The notes under the pieces: model-generated
Databases searched by the model: none
Told to the model about the DNA's origin: nothing
What the model saw: the letters and a program-made list of their open reading frames with translations, nothing else
Program-made: the position numbers and the translations under genes
Shown: positions 42,334 to 54,606 of the stretch, piece after piece
How the letters are laid out: every line of letters begins with the position of its first letter
Numbering within the stretch: the stretch's first letter is position 1
NCBI GenBank assembly: GCA_030533085.1
Contig: JAUNJZ010000009.1
Location: forward strand, 1 to 64,000
Origin: Synergistaceae bacterium
Lineage (GTDB): Bacteria > Synergistota > Synergistia > Synergistales > Synergistaceae
Direction: 5' to 3'
DNA length: 64,000 bases

Positions 42334-43788
42334 TTATGCCTTGCCGCTGTAATCCGCTTCGATAATTTCCTGAATCCTCTGTTTGCACTCTTCGGAAAGC
42401 TGAGGTCCTACATAGCTCTGCATAAGCTTGTGATAGTGTTTCTTCGCGCGCTTGCGCATAAGCTTCTTCTCCGGGTCTTTATCAATGGCGAGGAAGCCGC
42501 GGTCGAGAATAGAGGGAATAAACTGCTCGCTCTTGTAATGCTCATAGGTATGCTTGTTGTTGAGGAAGTCTCCGCCGGGGCCGACTTCGCGGATGACATT
42601 GATATCCAGCGTGTCTTCGTTTACGCGAATGCCTTCTACGGCGCGCTTTATCCAGCCGGCGATTTCATTGTCAACGACATAGGACTCGAGGCTGATTGCG
42701 TTTTCGTCCGCGAACTGTCCCATGCCGCACATCATGTTGATTCCACCAAGGGCGCAGAGAAGGGCGTTCCCCATTTTTTCAAGCCCGTACTGGACATCTA
42801 TTGCTTTGGTGTCGCTGAGCATACAGCCGCCGCCGGTGGGAAGTCCGTAGTATTTGCCAAGCTGGCTGAGAGCCAGACGCTGTAGGGAGAACTCCGGTCC
42901 GCCGTGAGCGCAGGCGGCGAACTTCATGTCGATGATACGCGCCCAGCTGCAATAAACGAGCGGGACCTCCGGGTTGACTGCTTTGGCGAGGATGAAGGCT
43001 CCGAGTATTTCAGCGTTGGCAAGAGCTACATTGGTCGCCAGCGTGGCCGGGCCGGTGCCGCAGGACATGGGGCCTGATTCGATGAAAGCGCCTATACCGC
43101 GTTTACCGCCTTCGATGAGACCGAAGCAGACGTCGTCGCGGAGATGGAGAGGGCTGGTCAGGGTTATCTGAAGTGCCGCGAAGGGCTTGCGGACAAAATT
43201 TTCCTGTCCGCCGGAGACCTCGAATATCATATCGCAGCATTTGATCGTGTTTTCCTTTGAATAAACCTCAAAGAAGAAAGGCTTGCTGCTGTAAAGAAGC
43301 TGCGCCTTACATTCGTAAAGGTCGGCCGTCATCGGAGGAAGCTCGGCCGGCGTTCCGTGAGGAAGAAGGAAATCCAGGTTTGGAAGAACGTCGCAGAGCT
43401 TTGTCGTGTCGTTGATATCCTGCTCTGAGACGACGCGGAAAGTATCCGTGTCAATGTCGTACGCATAGCTGGCTACGCCGACGGAACCGAAGTTGACCTT
43501 GTCTCCTCCGAAGACGACAGGCTTTCCCGTTTCACGGTTGTAAAGATAGACTGTCGGACTGCATAGAGACAGCATCTTGTTTACAACATGGTCAGGGATG
43601 TAAATCATAGCAGCCTTCTTGCCGTGTTCATCCGTAAAGCGCTCCACTTTGCAGCCGATATTCTCGTAGATGTCGAAAGCCTCTTCATAGTGGCAGAGAG
43701 TTCCCACTTCCCACAGCAACGCCCGCGACGCTCCGTCGATTCGCCTGATCTCGTCCTCTGACAGTACTTGAATCGTGTTAATCTTCAT
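42334..43788 (-). CDS. MttB-superfamily methyltransferase without pyrrolysine
   Basis: 484 residues, full length for the trimethylamine methyltransferase superfamily, a TIM-barrel protein that moves a methyl group from a quaternary amine to Co(I). The frame runs uninterrupted, so there is no in-frame amber codon for pyrrolysine as in genuine MttB. That places it with the glycine-betaine (MtgB), proline-betaine (MtpB) and carnitine (MtcB) enzymes. G-G-E-T-G-type loops of pyrrolysine enzymes were not found. GGGAG precedes the ATG. The substrate cannot be read off; the neighbouring pyrroline-5-carboxylate dehydrogenase hints at proline betaine. Confidence 0.92.
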   Translation of the reverse strand: MKINTIQVLSEDEIRRIDGASRALLWEVGTLCHYEEAFDIYENIGCKVERFTDEHGKKAAMIYIPDHVVNKMLSLCSPTVYLYNRETGKPVVFGGDKVNFGSVGVASYAYDIDTDTFRVVSEQDINDTTKLCDVLPNLDFLLPHGTPAELPPMTADLYECKAQLLYSSKPFFFEVYSKENTIKCCDMIFEVSGGQENFVRKPFAALQITLTSPLHLRDDVCFGLIEGGKRGIGAFIESGPMSCGTGPATLATNVALANAEILGAFILAKAVNPEVPLVYCSWARIIDMKFAACAHGGPEFSLQRLALSQLGKYYGLPTGGGCMLSDTKAIDVQYGLEKMGNALLCALGGINMMCGMGQFADENAISLESYVVDNEIAGWIKRAVEGIRVNEDTLDINVIREVGPGGDFLNNKHTYEHYKSEQFIPSILDRGFLAIDKDPEKKLMRKRAKKHYHKLMQSYVGPQLSEECKQRIQEIIEADYSGKA

Positions 43789-43863
43789 TTGTTACCACTC
43801 CCTTATAATATGTGATGCGTAATATGTAAAAAACTTTCTGATATCTCTTTTATTCGCGGCAGC

Positions 43864-44883
43864 CTATATAAGTCCGTGCTCTTTGTTGAAATCGCTGCAT
43901 ACGCTGAACATTGCCTCGACATTCTCCAGAGGGGCGATCGCCGGGATATCGCATCCGGAAGAGAAGACGAAGTTCGGGAATTTTGCCGTAGCTTCCAGCA
44001 GCTTTTTTCCCTCGGCGTATATTTCCTCGGGAGTTCTCGTCGTGATAACCGCCGGGTTGATATTGCCAAAAATCAGTACGTCGGCAGGAAGTCCGGCCAG
44101 AATTTCAGGCATATTAGCCACATTTCCAAAATGCAGTCCCTTGGCGCCCGTTTCATACATCTGATCGTATGTCTTACTGACATAGCCGCAGTTATGCAAG
44201 ATGACATAGAATGAGCTGTCCTGTACCGCTTCAACCAGCTTTTTCGTATAGATGGTGGAAAAACGTCTGAACTGCTTAGGGGCGAGCAGACCTGCCGTCG
44301 GCTCGGCTATCAGCACGCCGTTAGCGCCGGCTTCTTTGTAGCTCTTCGCGCGTTCGATAAGAAAATCAGTGGCTTTTTCGAGCAGCACCTCCAACAGCTT
44401 CGGCTCTTTGACTGTGAGCAGCAGCGATTTTTGTACATCCAGGAAGTTTGCCGTTAAGGAGAAGGGGCCTAATTGCCCGCCAAAGATAGGACGGTCCGTG
44501 ATCAGCTCCTGAGACTTTTTTACCGCCTCCAGAAAAACATCAAGGCGCGCGGCGTGGGCGTCCGGCACCGCGAGCTTCTCCGCCTCTTCCATATTAGATA
44601 CTATCGGCCCGGCAAGCGTTGGCGCTTCCGTATCCTTGAACTTTACCTCGGCCCCGAAAGCCTCCGCGTCCGCGGTAAGATCCATTCCTGTCATCGCGCC
44701 GATCATTGTCGGGAATCTTTCGACTGTGGCAGCCATGATCTCCGCCATCTTCGCGCCGTCATGCACCGTCTCAATAACTCCCATTCCCTTGAGACAAAGG
44801 CATGGGAAGTAAAGGATGGGGAGAAAACGGCGATCTTTCGCCGCGATAATTTCTTCTGACCACGAATCCATATTAAATAACAT
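43864..44883 (-). CDS. UroD-family methylcobamide methyltransferase (MtaA/MtbA-like)
   Basis: 339 residues with the uroporphyrinogen-decarboxylase TIM-barrel fold. The zinc ligands of the methyltransferase branch are visible: H230-x-C232 in L-H-N-C-G and C311 in S-S-G-C-D-I-P. Such proteins take the methyl group from the corrinoid protein; in methanogens the acceptor is coenzyme M, whereas in bacteria it is often tetrahydrofolate or unknown. No pterin-binding methyltransferase lies in the operon. AGGAGGG precedes the ATG. It is the first gene of the operon, with a strong promoter 150 bases upstream. Confidence 0.9.
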   Translation of the reverse strand: MLFNMDSWSEEIIAAKDRRFLPILYFPCLCLKGMGVIETVHDGAKMAEIMAATVERFPTMIGAMTGMDLTADAEAFGAEVKFKDTEAPTLAGPIVSNMEEAEKLAVPDAHAARLDVFLEAVKKSQELITDRPIFGGQLGPFSLTANFLDVQKSLLLTVKEPKLLEVLLEKATDFLIERAKSYKEAGANGVLIAEPTAGLLAPKQFRRFSTIYTKKLVEAVQDSSFYVILHNCGYVSKTYDQMYETGAKGLHFGNVANMPEILAGLPADVLIFGNINPAVITTRTPEEIYAEGKKLLEATAKFPNFVFSSGCDIPAIAPLENVEAMFSVCSDFNKEHGLI

Positions 44884-45034
44884 TGATATCCCTCCTGATA
44901 TTTTCTAAAAAATCCGGCGTTGTCCGCAATTTATTTTGGCATGACAACAACAGTTACCACGAAGCGCGCTGCCCTCCTTAGCATTTTATATTTGGTGTAT
45001 TAATATCGTACACAATAAATATCCTCTAGAGCTT

Positions 45035-45062
45035 ATTATAGAGTAAATTCTATTAAAGTCAA
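45035..45062 (-). promoter_or_regulatory. Promoter of the corrinoid methyltransferase operon
   Basis: On the minus strand TTGACT and a perfect TATAAT are 16 bases apart, giving a leader of about 145 bases before the UroD-type gene. The gap from 44884 to 45213 is otherwise AT-rich and shows no gene; no cobalamin riboswitch was recognised in the leader. Confidence 0.7.
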
Positions 45063-45204
45063 GCATAAAAATAATTTACTTTGTCATTTAAATTGTCTGT
45101 ATATTTGAATATTTTATGTTTTTGCCCTTGGGGCTGCTTGAAAAAAACTTATATTTAGAGATCGCAAATGTTAAAACGATTATTTGACCGTATGACGATA
45201 AAAG

Positions 45205-45238
45205 AATAAAAAACTCGCCGCGTTTGTTGCGCGGCGAG
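45205..45238 (-). terminator. Terminator of the pyrroline-5-carboxylate dehydrogenase gene
   Basis: CTCGCCGCG/CGCGGCGAG form a perfect nine-pair stem with a seven-base loop, followed on the minus strand by TTTTTTATTC. Confidence 0.9.
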
Positions 45239-45313
45239 CCTGTGCTTTGTGTAGTTTGCGTATATTGAAATGATGTCTTGTGTAGTGTGTCTGTTTTTGA
45301 AATGCCGAGCCGA

Positions 45314-46933
45314 CTAGCCTTCCATGTGCGGGTAACGATAATCTTCGACGGGATCGAGAGTTTCTTTGATCGTGAAGAGAGAGACCCAGCGCATAAGATT
45401 CAGGATGCCGACCTTGTCGTTTGTGCCGGATTTTCTCACGCCGCCGAAGGGAGCCTGCATGATGGGAGCGCCTATCGTCCAGCCGTTGACATAGAGGTTG
45501 CCGGCCGCATGGGCGAGGCCTCTTCTGATTTTAGCGATGGCGGCTCTGTCCTGGCCGTAGATACCGCCGGTGAGGCCGTAAGGCGACGTCTCGTCGGCAA
45601 TCTTTATCGCTTCGTCAAGTTTGTCGTCATCGTAAACATAGATGGAGAGCACGGGGCCAAATATCTCTTCTTCCATGGTTTTGAATTTCGGGTTTGTCGT
45701 CACGATGAGCGTGGGTTCAATGAAGTAGCCCACAGAATCGTCGCTGCCGCCGCCGACGATGACTTCCGCTTCCGGCGATTCCTTGGCGTATTTGATGTAT
45801 TCGTTTATCTTGTCGAAGGCCGCCTTATCGGTGATAGCGCCCATGAAGTTTGTGAAGTCCTCGATGGGCCCCATTTTGATGCTCTTCACTTCGTCCACCA
45901 TCATCTGCTTCAGTTCAGGCCATATGCTCGCGGGAATGTACGCTCTGGACGCGCAGGAGCACTTCTGTCCCTGATGCTCAAAGGCGCTGCGGATGGCGTT
46001 GGCGACGAAGGCTTTTTTATTGACCGAGTTATGGACGAACATGAAATCTTTGCCGCCCGTCTCGCCGACTATGCGCGGATAACCCTTGTAGTTATGAATG
46101 TTATTTCCGACCTCTTTCCACATCGTCTGGAGCGTGTCTGTGGAGCCGGTGAAGTTGATTCCGGCCATCATCGGATGCGTAAGGACGGGGCTCATCTCAC
46201 GGCCGCTGCAGGGGATAAAGTTGATGACTCCGGCGGGAAGTCCGGCTTCCATCAGGACCTTGAGGATGATGTAGTTTGAATAGACCGCCGTTGAGGAGGG
46301 CTTCCAGACTACAGTGTTGCCGACCATTGTCGGCAGTGTGGCAAGCAGCGCCACGCAGGCGGCGAAATTGAAGGGACTGATAGCGAGGACGAAGCCCTCA
46401 AGCGGCAGATACTCGACCTGGTTCCAGGTGCCGGAGGGCGACGGCGGCTGGGTCTCATACATTCTCTTTGTGAGATAGGTCATGTATTTGAAGATATCGA
46501 CGCTTTCAGCGGAGGCGTCGCCGTCTGCCTGCTGTATGGTCTTGCTCTGCTCCAGCATTGTAGCTGCATCGATGAGAGCGCGGTATTTGCCGCCTATCAG
46601 CTCCGCGGCGCGGAGGAAGATGGCAGACCTTTCATTCCAGTCCATGTTCTCCCATTCAGCTTTGGCAGCAAGAGCCGCGTCGATCGCCATCATCATCTCT
46701 TTTTTGCTGGCTACATGGTAGTCGCAAAGGACATGCTTGTGGTCGTGCGGAATGTACATCTGCCTGACCTTGTCAGTCTTTATTTCCTTGCCTCCGATGA
46801 CAAGGGGGATCTCCATACGCTGCGCTCTGAGTTCAGCGAGCTTTTCTTCCAGCTGCTTCCGTTCGGGGCTTCCGGGACGGCATTCCCATAAGGGTTCGTT
46901 TACCGGACGCGGATAGTCGAAAAATGCGTTCAT
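45314..46933 (-). CDS. 1-pyrroline-5-carboxylate (glutamate semialdehyde) dehydrogenase, ALDH4 type
   Basis: 539 residues, the long ALDH4A1-like form. It oxidises glutamate-5-semialdehyde to glutamate with NAD in proline and arginine breakdown. F-T-G-S-T-D-T-L near 261, the glutamate in G-E-T-G-G-K (E291) and the nucleophile in H-Q-G-Q-K-C-S (C325) are characteristic of this family rather than generic ALDHs. AGAGG precedes the ATG. It is monocistronic, ending in a strong terminator, and is divergent from a LysR gene likely to control it. The matching dehydrogenase that makes pyrroline-5-carboxylate may be the flavin complex at 58.7-62 kb. Confidence 0.92.
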   Translation of the reverse strand: MNAFFDYPRPVNEPLWECRPGSPERKQLEEKLAELRAQRMEIPLVIGGKEIKTDKVRQMYIPHDHKHVLCDYHVASKKEMMMAIDAALAAKAEWENMDWNERSAIFLRAAELIGGKYRALIDAATMLEQSKTIQQADGDASAESVDIFKYMTYLTKRMYETQPPSPSGTWNQVEYLPLEGFVLAISPFNFAACVALLATLPTMVGNTVVWKPSSTAVYSNYIILKVLMEAGLPAGVINFIPCSGREMSPVLTHPMMAGINFTGSTDTLQTMWKEVGNNIHNYKGYPRIVGETGGKDFMFVHNSVNKKAFVANAIRSAFEHQGQKCSCASRAYIPASIWPELKQMMVDEVKSIKMGPIEDFTNFMGAITDKAAFDKINEYIKYAKESPEAEVIVGGGSDDSVGYFIEPTLIVTTNPKFKTMEEEIFGPVLSIYVYDDDKLDEAIKIADETSPYGLTGGIYGQDRAAIAKIRRGLAHAAGNLYVNGWTIGAPIMQAPFGGVRKSGTNDKVGILNLMRWVSLFTIKETLDPVEDYRYPHMEG

Positions 46934-47058
46934 TCATGACACCTCTTTCATATTATTTTTAGAACCTGGTCGATTTGCAAATCTATCCTTGATCCTTGAT
47001 TGATTGCATTATAAGATATAAAATAGTATAAGTAAAATGCAAGTAAAATATATACATT

Positions 47059-47073
47059 ATTCTATTTTAGAAT
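47059..47073. promoter_or_regulatory. Palindromic LysR-type operator
   Basis: ATTCTA-TTT-TAGAAT is a perfect inverted repeat with T-N11-A spacing that ends at the base before the GTG start of the LysR gene, in the divergent promoter shared with the ALDH4 gene. Confidence 0.55.
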
Positions 47074-47952
47074 GTGAGTGATCGCAAATTGTTGACGAAA
47101 TATGAAGCGCTTTTAACGATAATAGACAGCGGAGGGCTTTCAAGCGCGGCGGCAAAGCTGGGCTATTCCCAGCCCGGTATCAGCCATATGCTTGCGTCGC
47201 TTGAGGAAACATTGGGGCTGAGCCTGCTGATACGCGCGAAAAACGGCGTCAGCCTGACATCGGACGGCATTCGGCTCTTACCCTATATTCGCGATATTTG
47301 CAATAGACAGCGGGAGCTTATGCGTATTGTGGACGACATGCACGGCGTGCAGACGGGACTTGTCAGGATCGGCGCTTTCCCCAGCGTCGCCATTAACTGG
47401 CTGCCAAATATCATCAAGCATTTTCACCGGGATCATCCCAGGGTCGATTTTGAAATATTATACGGCGATTACTCGACCATTGAGAACTGGATACGGAGCG
47501 GACGTATTGACTGCGGCTTTCTCCGCTATCCTCCCAAGGACGGGCTTGACGGCGTGATGCTCGGAGAAGATCAGATGGTGGCAGTTCTGCCGGAGGGGCA
47601 CAGTCTGGCTTCATACGAGGAGGTTCCTGTGGAACTGCTCGCGGAGGAGCGTTTCATACTTCTCAGGGAGGGATTGGAGAATGAATTCACCGAAATATTT
47701 GAGGAGCTGAACATCACTCCTAAGGTATGTTTTTCGGCGTGGGACTGCCAGATGATTGCCGCAATGGTCGAAAACGGGCTGGGTGTGAGCATTCTGCCTG
47801 AACTGACAGTTAGGAAAACACCGCATAATATAATACGCCGGCGGCTTAGCAGGCAATACTTCCGCAAGCTTGGGATAGTTTTCCGCAACCTGGCGCATGC
47901 CTCGGTATTGATGAAGACACTTCTGGATTATATGAGCTATAAAGAGGCGTGA
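47074..47952 (+). CDS. LysR-family regulator, probably of the ALDH4 gene
   Basis: 292 residues: helix-turn-helix at about 1-60 (L-S-S-A-A-A-K-L-G-Y-S-Q-P-G-I) and a LysR effector domain with I-G-A-F-P-S-V-A-I-N-W-L-P near 97, nearly the same segment as in the regulators at 8283 and 21063. The GTG at 47074 matches the family start, but there is no Shine-Dalgarno and a palindrome abuts the codon, so initiation is unusual or the start lies a few codons later. Divergent arrangement with the ALDH4 gene points to that as target. Confidence 0.9.
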   Translation: MSDRKLLTKYEALLTIIDSGGLSSAAAKLGYSQPGISHMLASLEETLGLSLLIRAKNGVSLTSDGIRLLPYIRDICNRQRELMRIVDDMHGVQTGLVRIGAFPSVAINWLPNIIKHFHRDHPRVDFEILYGDYSTIENWIRSGRIDCGFLRYPPKDGLDGVMLGEDQMVAVLPEGHSLASYEEVPVELLAEERFILLREGLENEFTEIFEELNITPKVCFSAWDCQMIAAMVENGLGVSILPELTVRKTPHNIIRRRLSRQYFRKLGIVFRNLAHASVLMKTLLDYMSYKEA

Positions 47953-47962
47953 GGCGCAGCAT

Positions 47963-47988
47963 GGCGGCGCGGCATTTTTCACGCCGCC
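47963..47988. terminator. Hairpin between convergent LysR and TetR genes
   Basis: GGCGGCG and CGCCGCC form a perfect seven-pair stem around a 12-base loop. It has no immediate T-run on either side, so terminator function is only probable. Confidence 0.4.
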
Positions 47989-48028
47989 AGTTCCGCGTTT
48001 TTCGTTTGTGAGGAGCTTTTCTGCCGCT

Positions 48029-48667
48029 CTATCGTTCCCGCGCGGCCATCATGCTTTGCATAAATTCCCACAAAAGGTCGGAATAGTCGTTTGTGGAAAA
48101 AGCTCCGCGGCTCATAAACCAGCGCTCGTCGATGCCGTTGGAAAAAAGCGACAGAATGGACAAAAGCTCTTCGTCGCTCTTGTCCGTGCGTATCTCGCCG
48201 CTTTCCTGCCCCTCTTTTATCAGCTTTTTGCAGATGCGGGCAAAGGGCCTGTCCGGATCGAGCATATATTTGTAGGCAGCCGCTCCCGTCTCCTCACGCA
48301 AAAGATAGGCCATCGCGATGCGAAGAAATTCTTCGCCGCCAACCTGCGTAAGAGTCAGCGAGAAAAGCACAAAATCATGCAGCCGCTTTAACGGGGAGAC
48401 AGACGCGTCCGCCGGGGTCGCCAGCGCGTCCTTTTCGTAGTCCTCGTAATAGGCGTGCGCAAATGTATTCAGAAAGAGAATCAAAAGCTCTTCTTTGCAC
48501 TTGAAATAATAATAAAAGGTTCCGACCGACGTTCTTGAAGCGTTGACAATATCCTCTATGGATACTTTATGGTAGCCATACTTGCGGAACAGGTAGATTG
48601 CGCAGTCAAAAATCATTTTCTTGTTCTTCTCAGATTTTTGCTGGCGCTTATTAAGCTTAATTTCCAT
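48029..48667 (-). CDS. TetR/AcrR-family regulator
   Basis: 212 residues. A Lys-rich start (M-E-I-K-L-N-K-R-Q-Q-K-S) precedes the TetR helix-turn-helix (I-F-D-C-A-I-Y-L-F-R-K-Y-G-Y, then V-G-T-F-Y-Y-Y-F-K-C-K-E-E), and a helical ligand domain follows. I chose the ATG at 48667, with AAGGGG eight bases upstream; a longer frame adds 28 residues with no ribosome site. Its target is unclear: the nearest gene upstream is the FMN reductase, and convergent transcription excludes the LysR gene. Confidence 0.88.
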   Translation of the reverse strand: MEIKLNKRQQKSEKNKKMIFDCAIYLFRKYGYHKVSIEDIVNASRTSVGTFYYYFKCKEELLILFLNTFAHAYYEDYEKDALATPADASVSPLKRLHDFVLFSLTLTQVGGEEFLRIAMAYLLREETGAAAYKYMLDPDRPFARICKKLIKEGQESGEIRTDKSDEELLSILSLFSNGIDERWFMSRGAFSTNDYSDLLWEFMQSMMAARER

Positions 48668-49034
48668 CGAATAACCCCTTAATCTATAAGAGAAATGAGC
48701 CGGATTGTCAGGCGCGCAACTCTGCGCGGCGGCGAAGAAGCCCATAGCCACATATTGTTACATTATACACTAATGATTATCAGAGCAAATCAACGCATAA
48801 ATGATTTTTAAAAAACTTTAGTAACGGGCGGATCTCCTCGCGTTCTGTTCTCAGGAACAGGCGGCACGGATATTATAGGGGAGCGGCCTGTATTTGTGCT
48901 GATACAGGCCGCTCAGAGTGTGGTGTGAGGTGATTGGGGTTTATAGGATACATGCCGGCAGGGCAGAGCCGGAGTATCATCTTTGCTTCGGCGGAGGCCG
49001 CGCCGCAGCGGCGGCAGACGGCTCAACCGCGAAA
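48668..49034. other. Gap with a 13-pair perfect hairpin
   Basis: No gene is seen. GAGCGGCCTGTAT (48881-48893) and ATACAGGCCGCTC (48902-48914) pair perfectly around an eight-base loop, with no T-run on either strand. The gap also carries the promoter region of the TetR gene and the end of the FMN reductase transcript. Confidence 0.6.
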
Positions 49035-49598
49035 CTACAGTCTCATGCCAAGCTTTTCCGTCGCTTCAAGCCATTCGGGAGCTTTGGCCGTTATCTCGCC
49101 GGCATGATGAACGCCGGGGATACATATCTCTCCGAGCATATTCCATTTAAGGTACTTTATCGCAAGCCTGAAAGAATATTTCAGTCCGGTAAACGCTTCC
49201 ATATCCTTATCTCCGGCCGCGGACAGCAATATTACGTCTTTCCCGGCGAGGCGGCTCTTCGAGTCCTGGTGATAAAAGGCGAGGAGCCTGTCCCAGACGG
49301 CTTTTATCTGCCAAGACCATGAATAGAAGTATAGTGGAGAGGCAAAGGCCACAACGTCCGCCGCTTCGATATCCTTATAGACAAGATCCATATCGTCTGC
49401 CAGGATACACGGCTTCCCCGCGCTCCAGCATTTTCCGCATCCGATACAGCCCTTCAGATTCAATGCGGAAAGGCGCGCTTTACGAACTTCACATCCCGCC
49501 GCCAGAGCGCCTCGCTCAAGAGCAAGGGCAAGCTCCTCGGAGTTGCCTCCGTTACGCGGGCTGCCAAGCAGGATAGTCAATATTCTTCCGGTTTTCAT
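49035..49598 (-). CDS. NADPH-dependent FMN reductase / iron-sulfur flavoprotein family
   Basis: 187 residues with a flavodoxin-like fold. The FMN phosphate loop G-S-P-R-N-G-G-N-S is at 12-20, the Cys pair C-I-G-C-G-K-C near 50-56 fits an iron-sulfur flavoprotein ligand set, and F-A-S-P-L-Y-F-Y-S-W binds the isoalloxazine ring. It moves electrons between reduced carriers and flavin. GGGAGG precedes the ATG. It follows the PFOR gene by 22 bases, so it probably exchanges electrons with ferredoxin. Confidence 0.88.
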   Translation of the reverse strand: MKTGRILTILLGSPRNGGNSEELALALERGALAAGCEVRKARLSALNLKGCIGCGKCWSAGKPCILADDMDLVYKDIEAADVVAFASPLYFYSWSWQIKAVWDRLLAFYHQDSKSRLAGKDVILLSAAGDKDMEAFTGLKYSFRLAIKYLKWNMLGEICIPGVHHAGEITAKAPEWLEATEKLGMRL

Positions 49599-49620
49599 GC
49601 GATAATACCTCCCTGTTTCG

Positions 49621-53148
<3,528 letters not shown>

Positions 53149-53163
53149 AAAGCCTCATTCCTT

Positions 53164-54357
53164 TCAGTCTAATTGTTTCAGGGCCGCGTCAAGCTGCCCG
53201 AGTCCCTTTTCTATATTGCTCAGCGAATTTGAATAGGCGAAACGGACGTTATTCGGCGATGCAAAAGCTTCTCCCGGAACTACCGCTATATGCGCCGCCT
53301 CAAGCATGAACTCCGCCGTGCCGGCGGAATCCGCCAGTTTTTTCCCCTTATAGCTCTTTTCAAACAACGCTGAGATGTTGGGCATCACATAAAATGCTCC
53401 TTTGGGAGTTTTGCAGGAGAATCCCATCTCGTTGAGACGCCGCGAGAGGTATTTTCGACGTTCGTCAAACTGAACAAGCATTGTTTTCAGCGAATCCTGC
53501 GGCCCATTCAGGGCTTCTATGCAGGCCCATTGCACCGGTGTGGAAGCGTTTGAGGTCGAGTGCCCCTGAAAGCCGTTTATCTTGCCGATGATATCCGCAG
53601 GTCCGGCGACATAGCCTGCGCGCCATCCGGTCATCGCGTACGCTTTGGAAAAACCGTTTACAATGAATGAGAGCGCCTTCACTTCCTCCGATATTGAGGC
53701 GATGCAGAAATGTTTTTCTCCGTCGTAGATAAGTTTTTCATATACCTCGTCCGAAATAATGTAAAAACGGCAGGTAAGTGCAAGTTCAGCGAGCTGGCGC
53801 AGCGACGCCTCGTCATAAACGGCGCCGCTTGGGTTGTTGGGCGTATTGATAATTATCGCCTTCGTTTTGTCAGTAACGGCGGCTGCTATCGCGTCGATAT
53901 CCAGCGAGAAACCGTCTTCTTCCTTGCAGGAAACCAGGACCGGCACGCCGCCGCAGAGCTTGACCATATCGACATAGCTCACCCAGCAGGGGGTCGGTAT
54001 GATTACCTCGTCTCCCGGATTTACCGTCATGAAAAGCGTATTGAAGATAGGCTGCTTGGCTCCGGTACCGAAAGATATTTCCGAAACTCCGTAACGGACG
54101 TTGTTGTCGCGTTCAAGCTTATCGCAGATGGCACGGCGCAGCTCAACGATCCCAGGCGCCGGGGTGTACCTCGTCTTCCCGTCGTCCAGCGCCTTTTTAC
54201 AGGCGTTCCTGATATTTACCGGCGTATCGAAATCCGGTTCGCCAATGTTGAATTTAATTACCTCGATTCCTGCGTGGGTCATCTCCGAGACCTTCGCCGT
54301 AAGCTGGAGTGTGGCCGAAGGCTGCATATTCGCCGCTCTTTCGCTGATTCCTAACAT
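53164..54357 (-). CDS. Class I PLP-dependent aminotransferase, aspartate-aminotransferase-like
   Basis: 397 residues. The PLP lysine is K238 in N-G-F-S-K-A-Y-A-M-T-G-W-R, with N-N-P-S-G near 174 and D-E-V-Y near 203, all in place. It is of the AspC/AatA subfamily with broad specificity for aspartate, aromatic or branched amino acids. The spacing to MoaD-like and PFOR genes (39 and 15 bases) suggests one operon: amino acid to 2-oxo acid, then oxidative decarboxylation by a ferredoxin enzyme, with stray aldehydes removed by AOR. Confidence 0.93.
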   Translation of the reverse strand: MLGISERAANMQPSATLQLTAKVSEMTHAGIEVIKFNIGEPDFDTPVNIRNACKKALDDGKTRYTPAPGIVELRRAICDKLERDNNVRYGVSEISFGTGAKQPIFNTLFMTVNPGDEVIIPTPCWVSYVDMVKLCGGVPVLVSCKEEDGFSLDIDAIAAAVTDKTKAIIINTPNNPSGAVYDEASLRQLAELALTCRFYIISDEVYEKLIYDGEKHFCIASISEEVKALSFIVNGFSKAYAMTGWRAGYVAGPADIIGKINGFQGHSTSNASTPVQWACIEALNGPQDSLKTMLVQFDERRKYLSRRLNEMGFSCKTPKGAFYVMPNISALFEKSYKGKKLADSAGTAEFMLEAAHIAVVPGEAFASPNNVRFAYSNSLSNIEKGLGQLDAALKQLD

Positions 54358-54396
54358 TTTTTATCACCCTTTCTGAGTTTATTTTTCCTAAAAAAT

Positions 54397-54594
54397 TTAT
54401 CCGCCGGCAAACATGTGGATTACATGTATTACGCTTTTATCAGCTACTTGTGTTGATTCCAAATCGCTGACCGCTATCGGCTCTTCGTTTATCCAGACCG
54501 CAATCATGTATTTGTCGTAGTTCATAGACAGCAGAACGTCCTCCGCCGTCATTCCCTCCCTCCACTCAACATTTCTCTGGTTTACGGTTATCAT
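54397..54594 (-). CDS. MoaD/ThiS-like sulfur-carrier protein of the AOR operon
   Basis: 65 residues with a beta-grasp pattern and the diagnostic C-terminal F-A-G-G, whose terminal glycines are thiocarboxylated in this family. Such small proteins accompany AOR genes and are thought to supply sulfur for the pyranopterin of the tungsten or molybdenum cofactor. GGGAGGG precedes the ATG by five bases. It follows the 53-residue Cys-rich gene by 12 bases. Confidence 0.88.
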   Translation of the reverse strand: MITVNQRNVEWREGMTAEDVLLSMNYDKYMIAVWINEEPIAVSDLESTQVADKSVIHVIHMFAGG

Positions 54595-54606
54595 CGTATC
54601 CCTCCC

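Noticed and set aside
42334-43788. Possible pyrrolysine-type MttB with a read-through amber codon
   Set aside because: The frame is continuous over its full length with no in-frame TAG, and no pyl genes are in the window.
44884-45034. Cobalamin riboswitch in the leader of the corrinoid operon
   Set aside because: The leader is AT-rich and I could not find a B12-box-like conserved core by eye.
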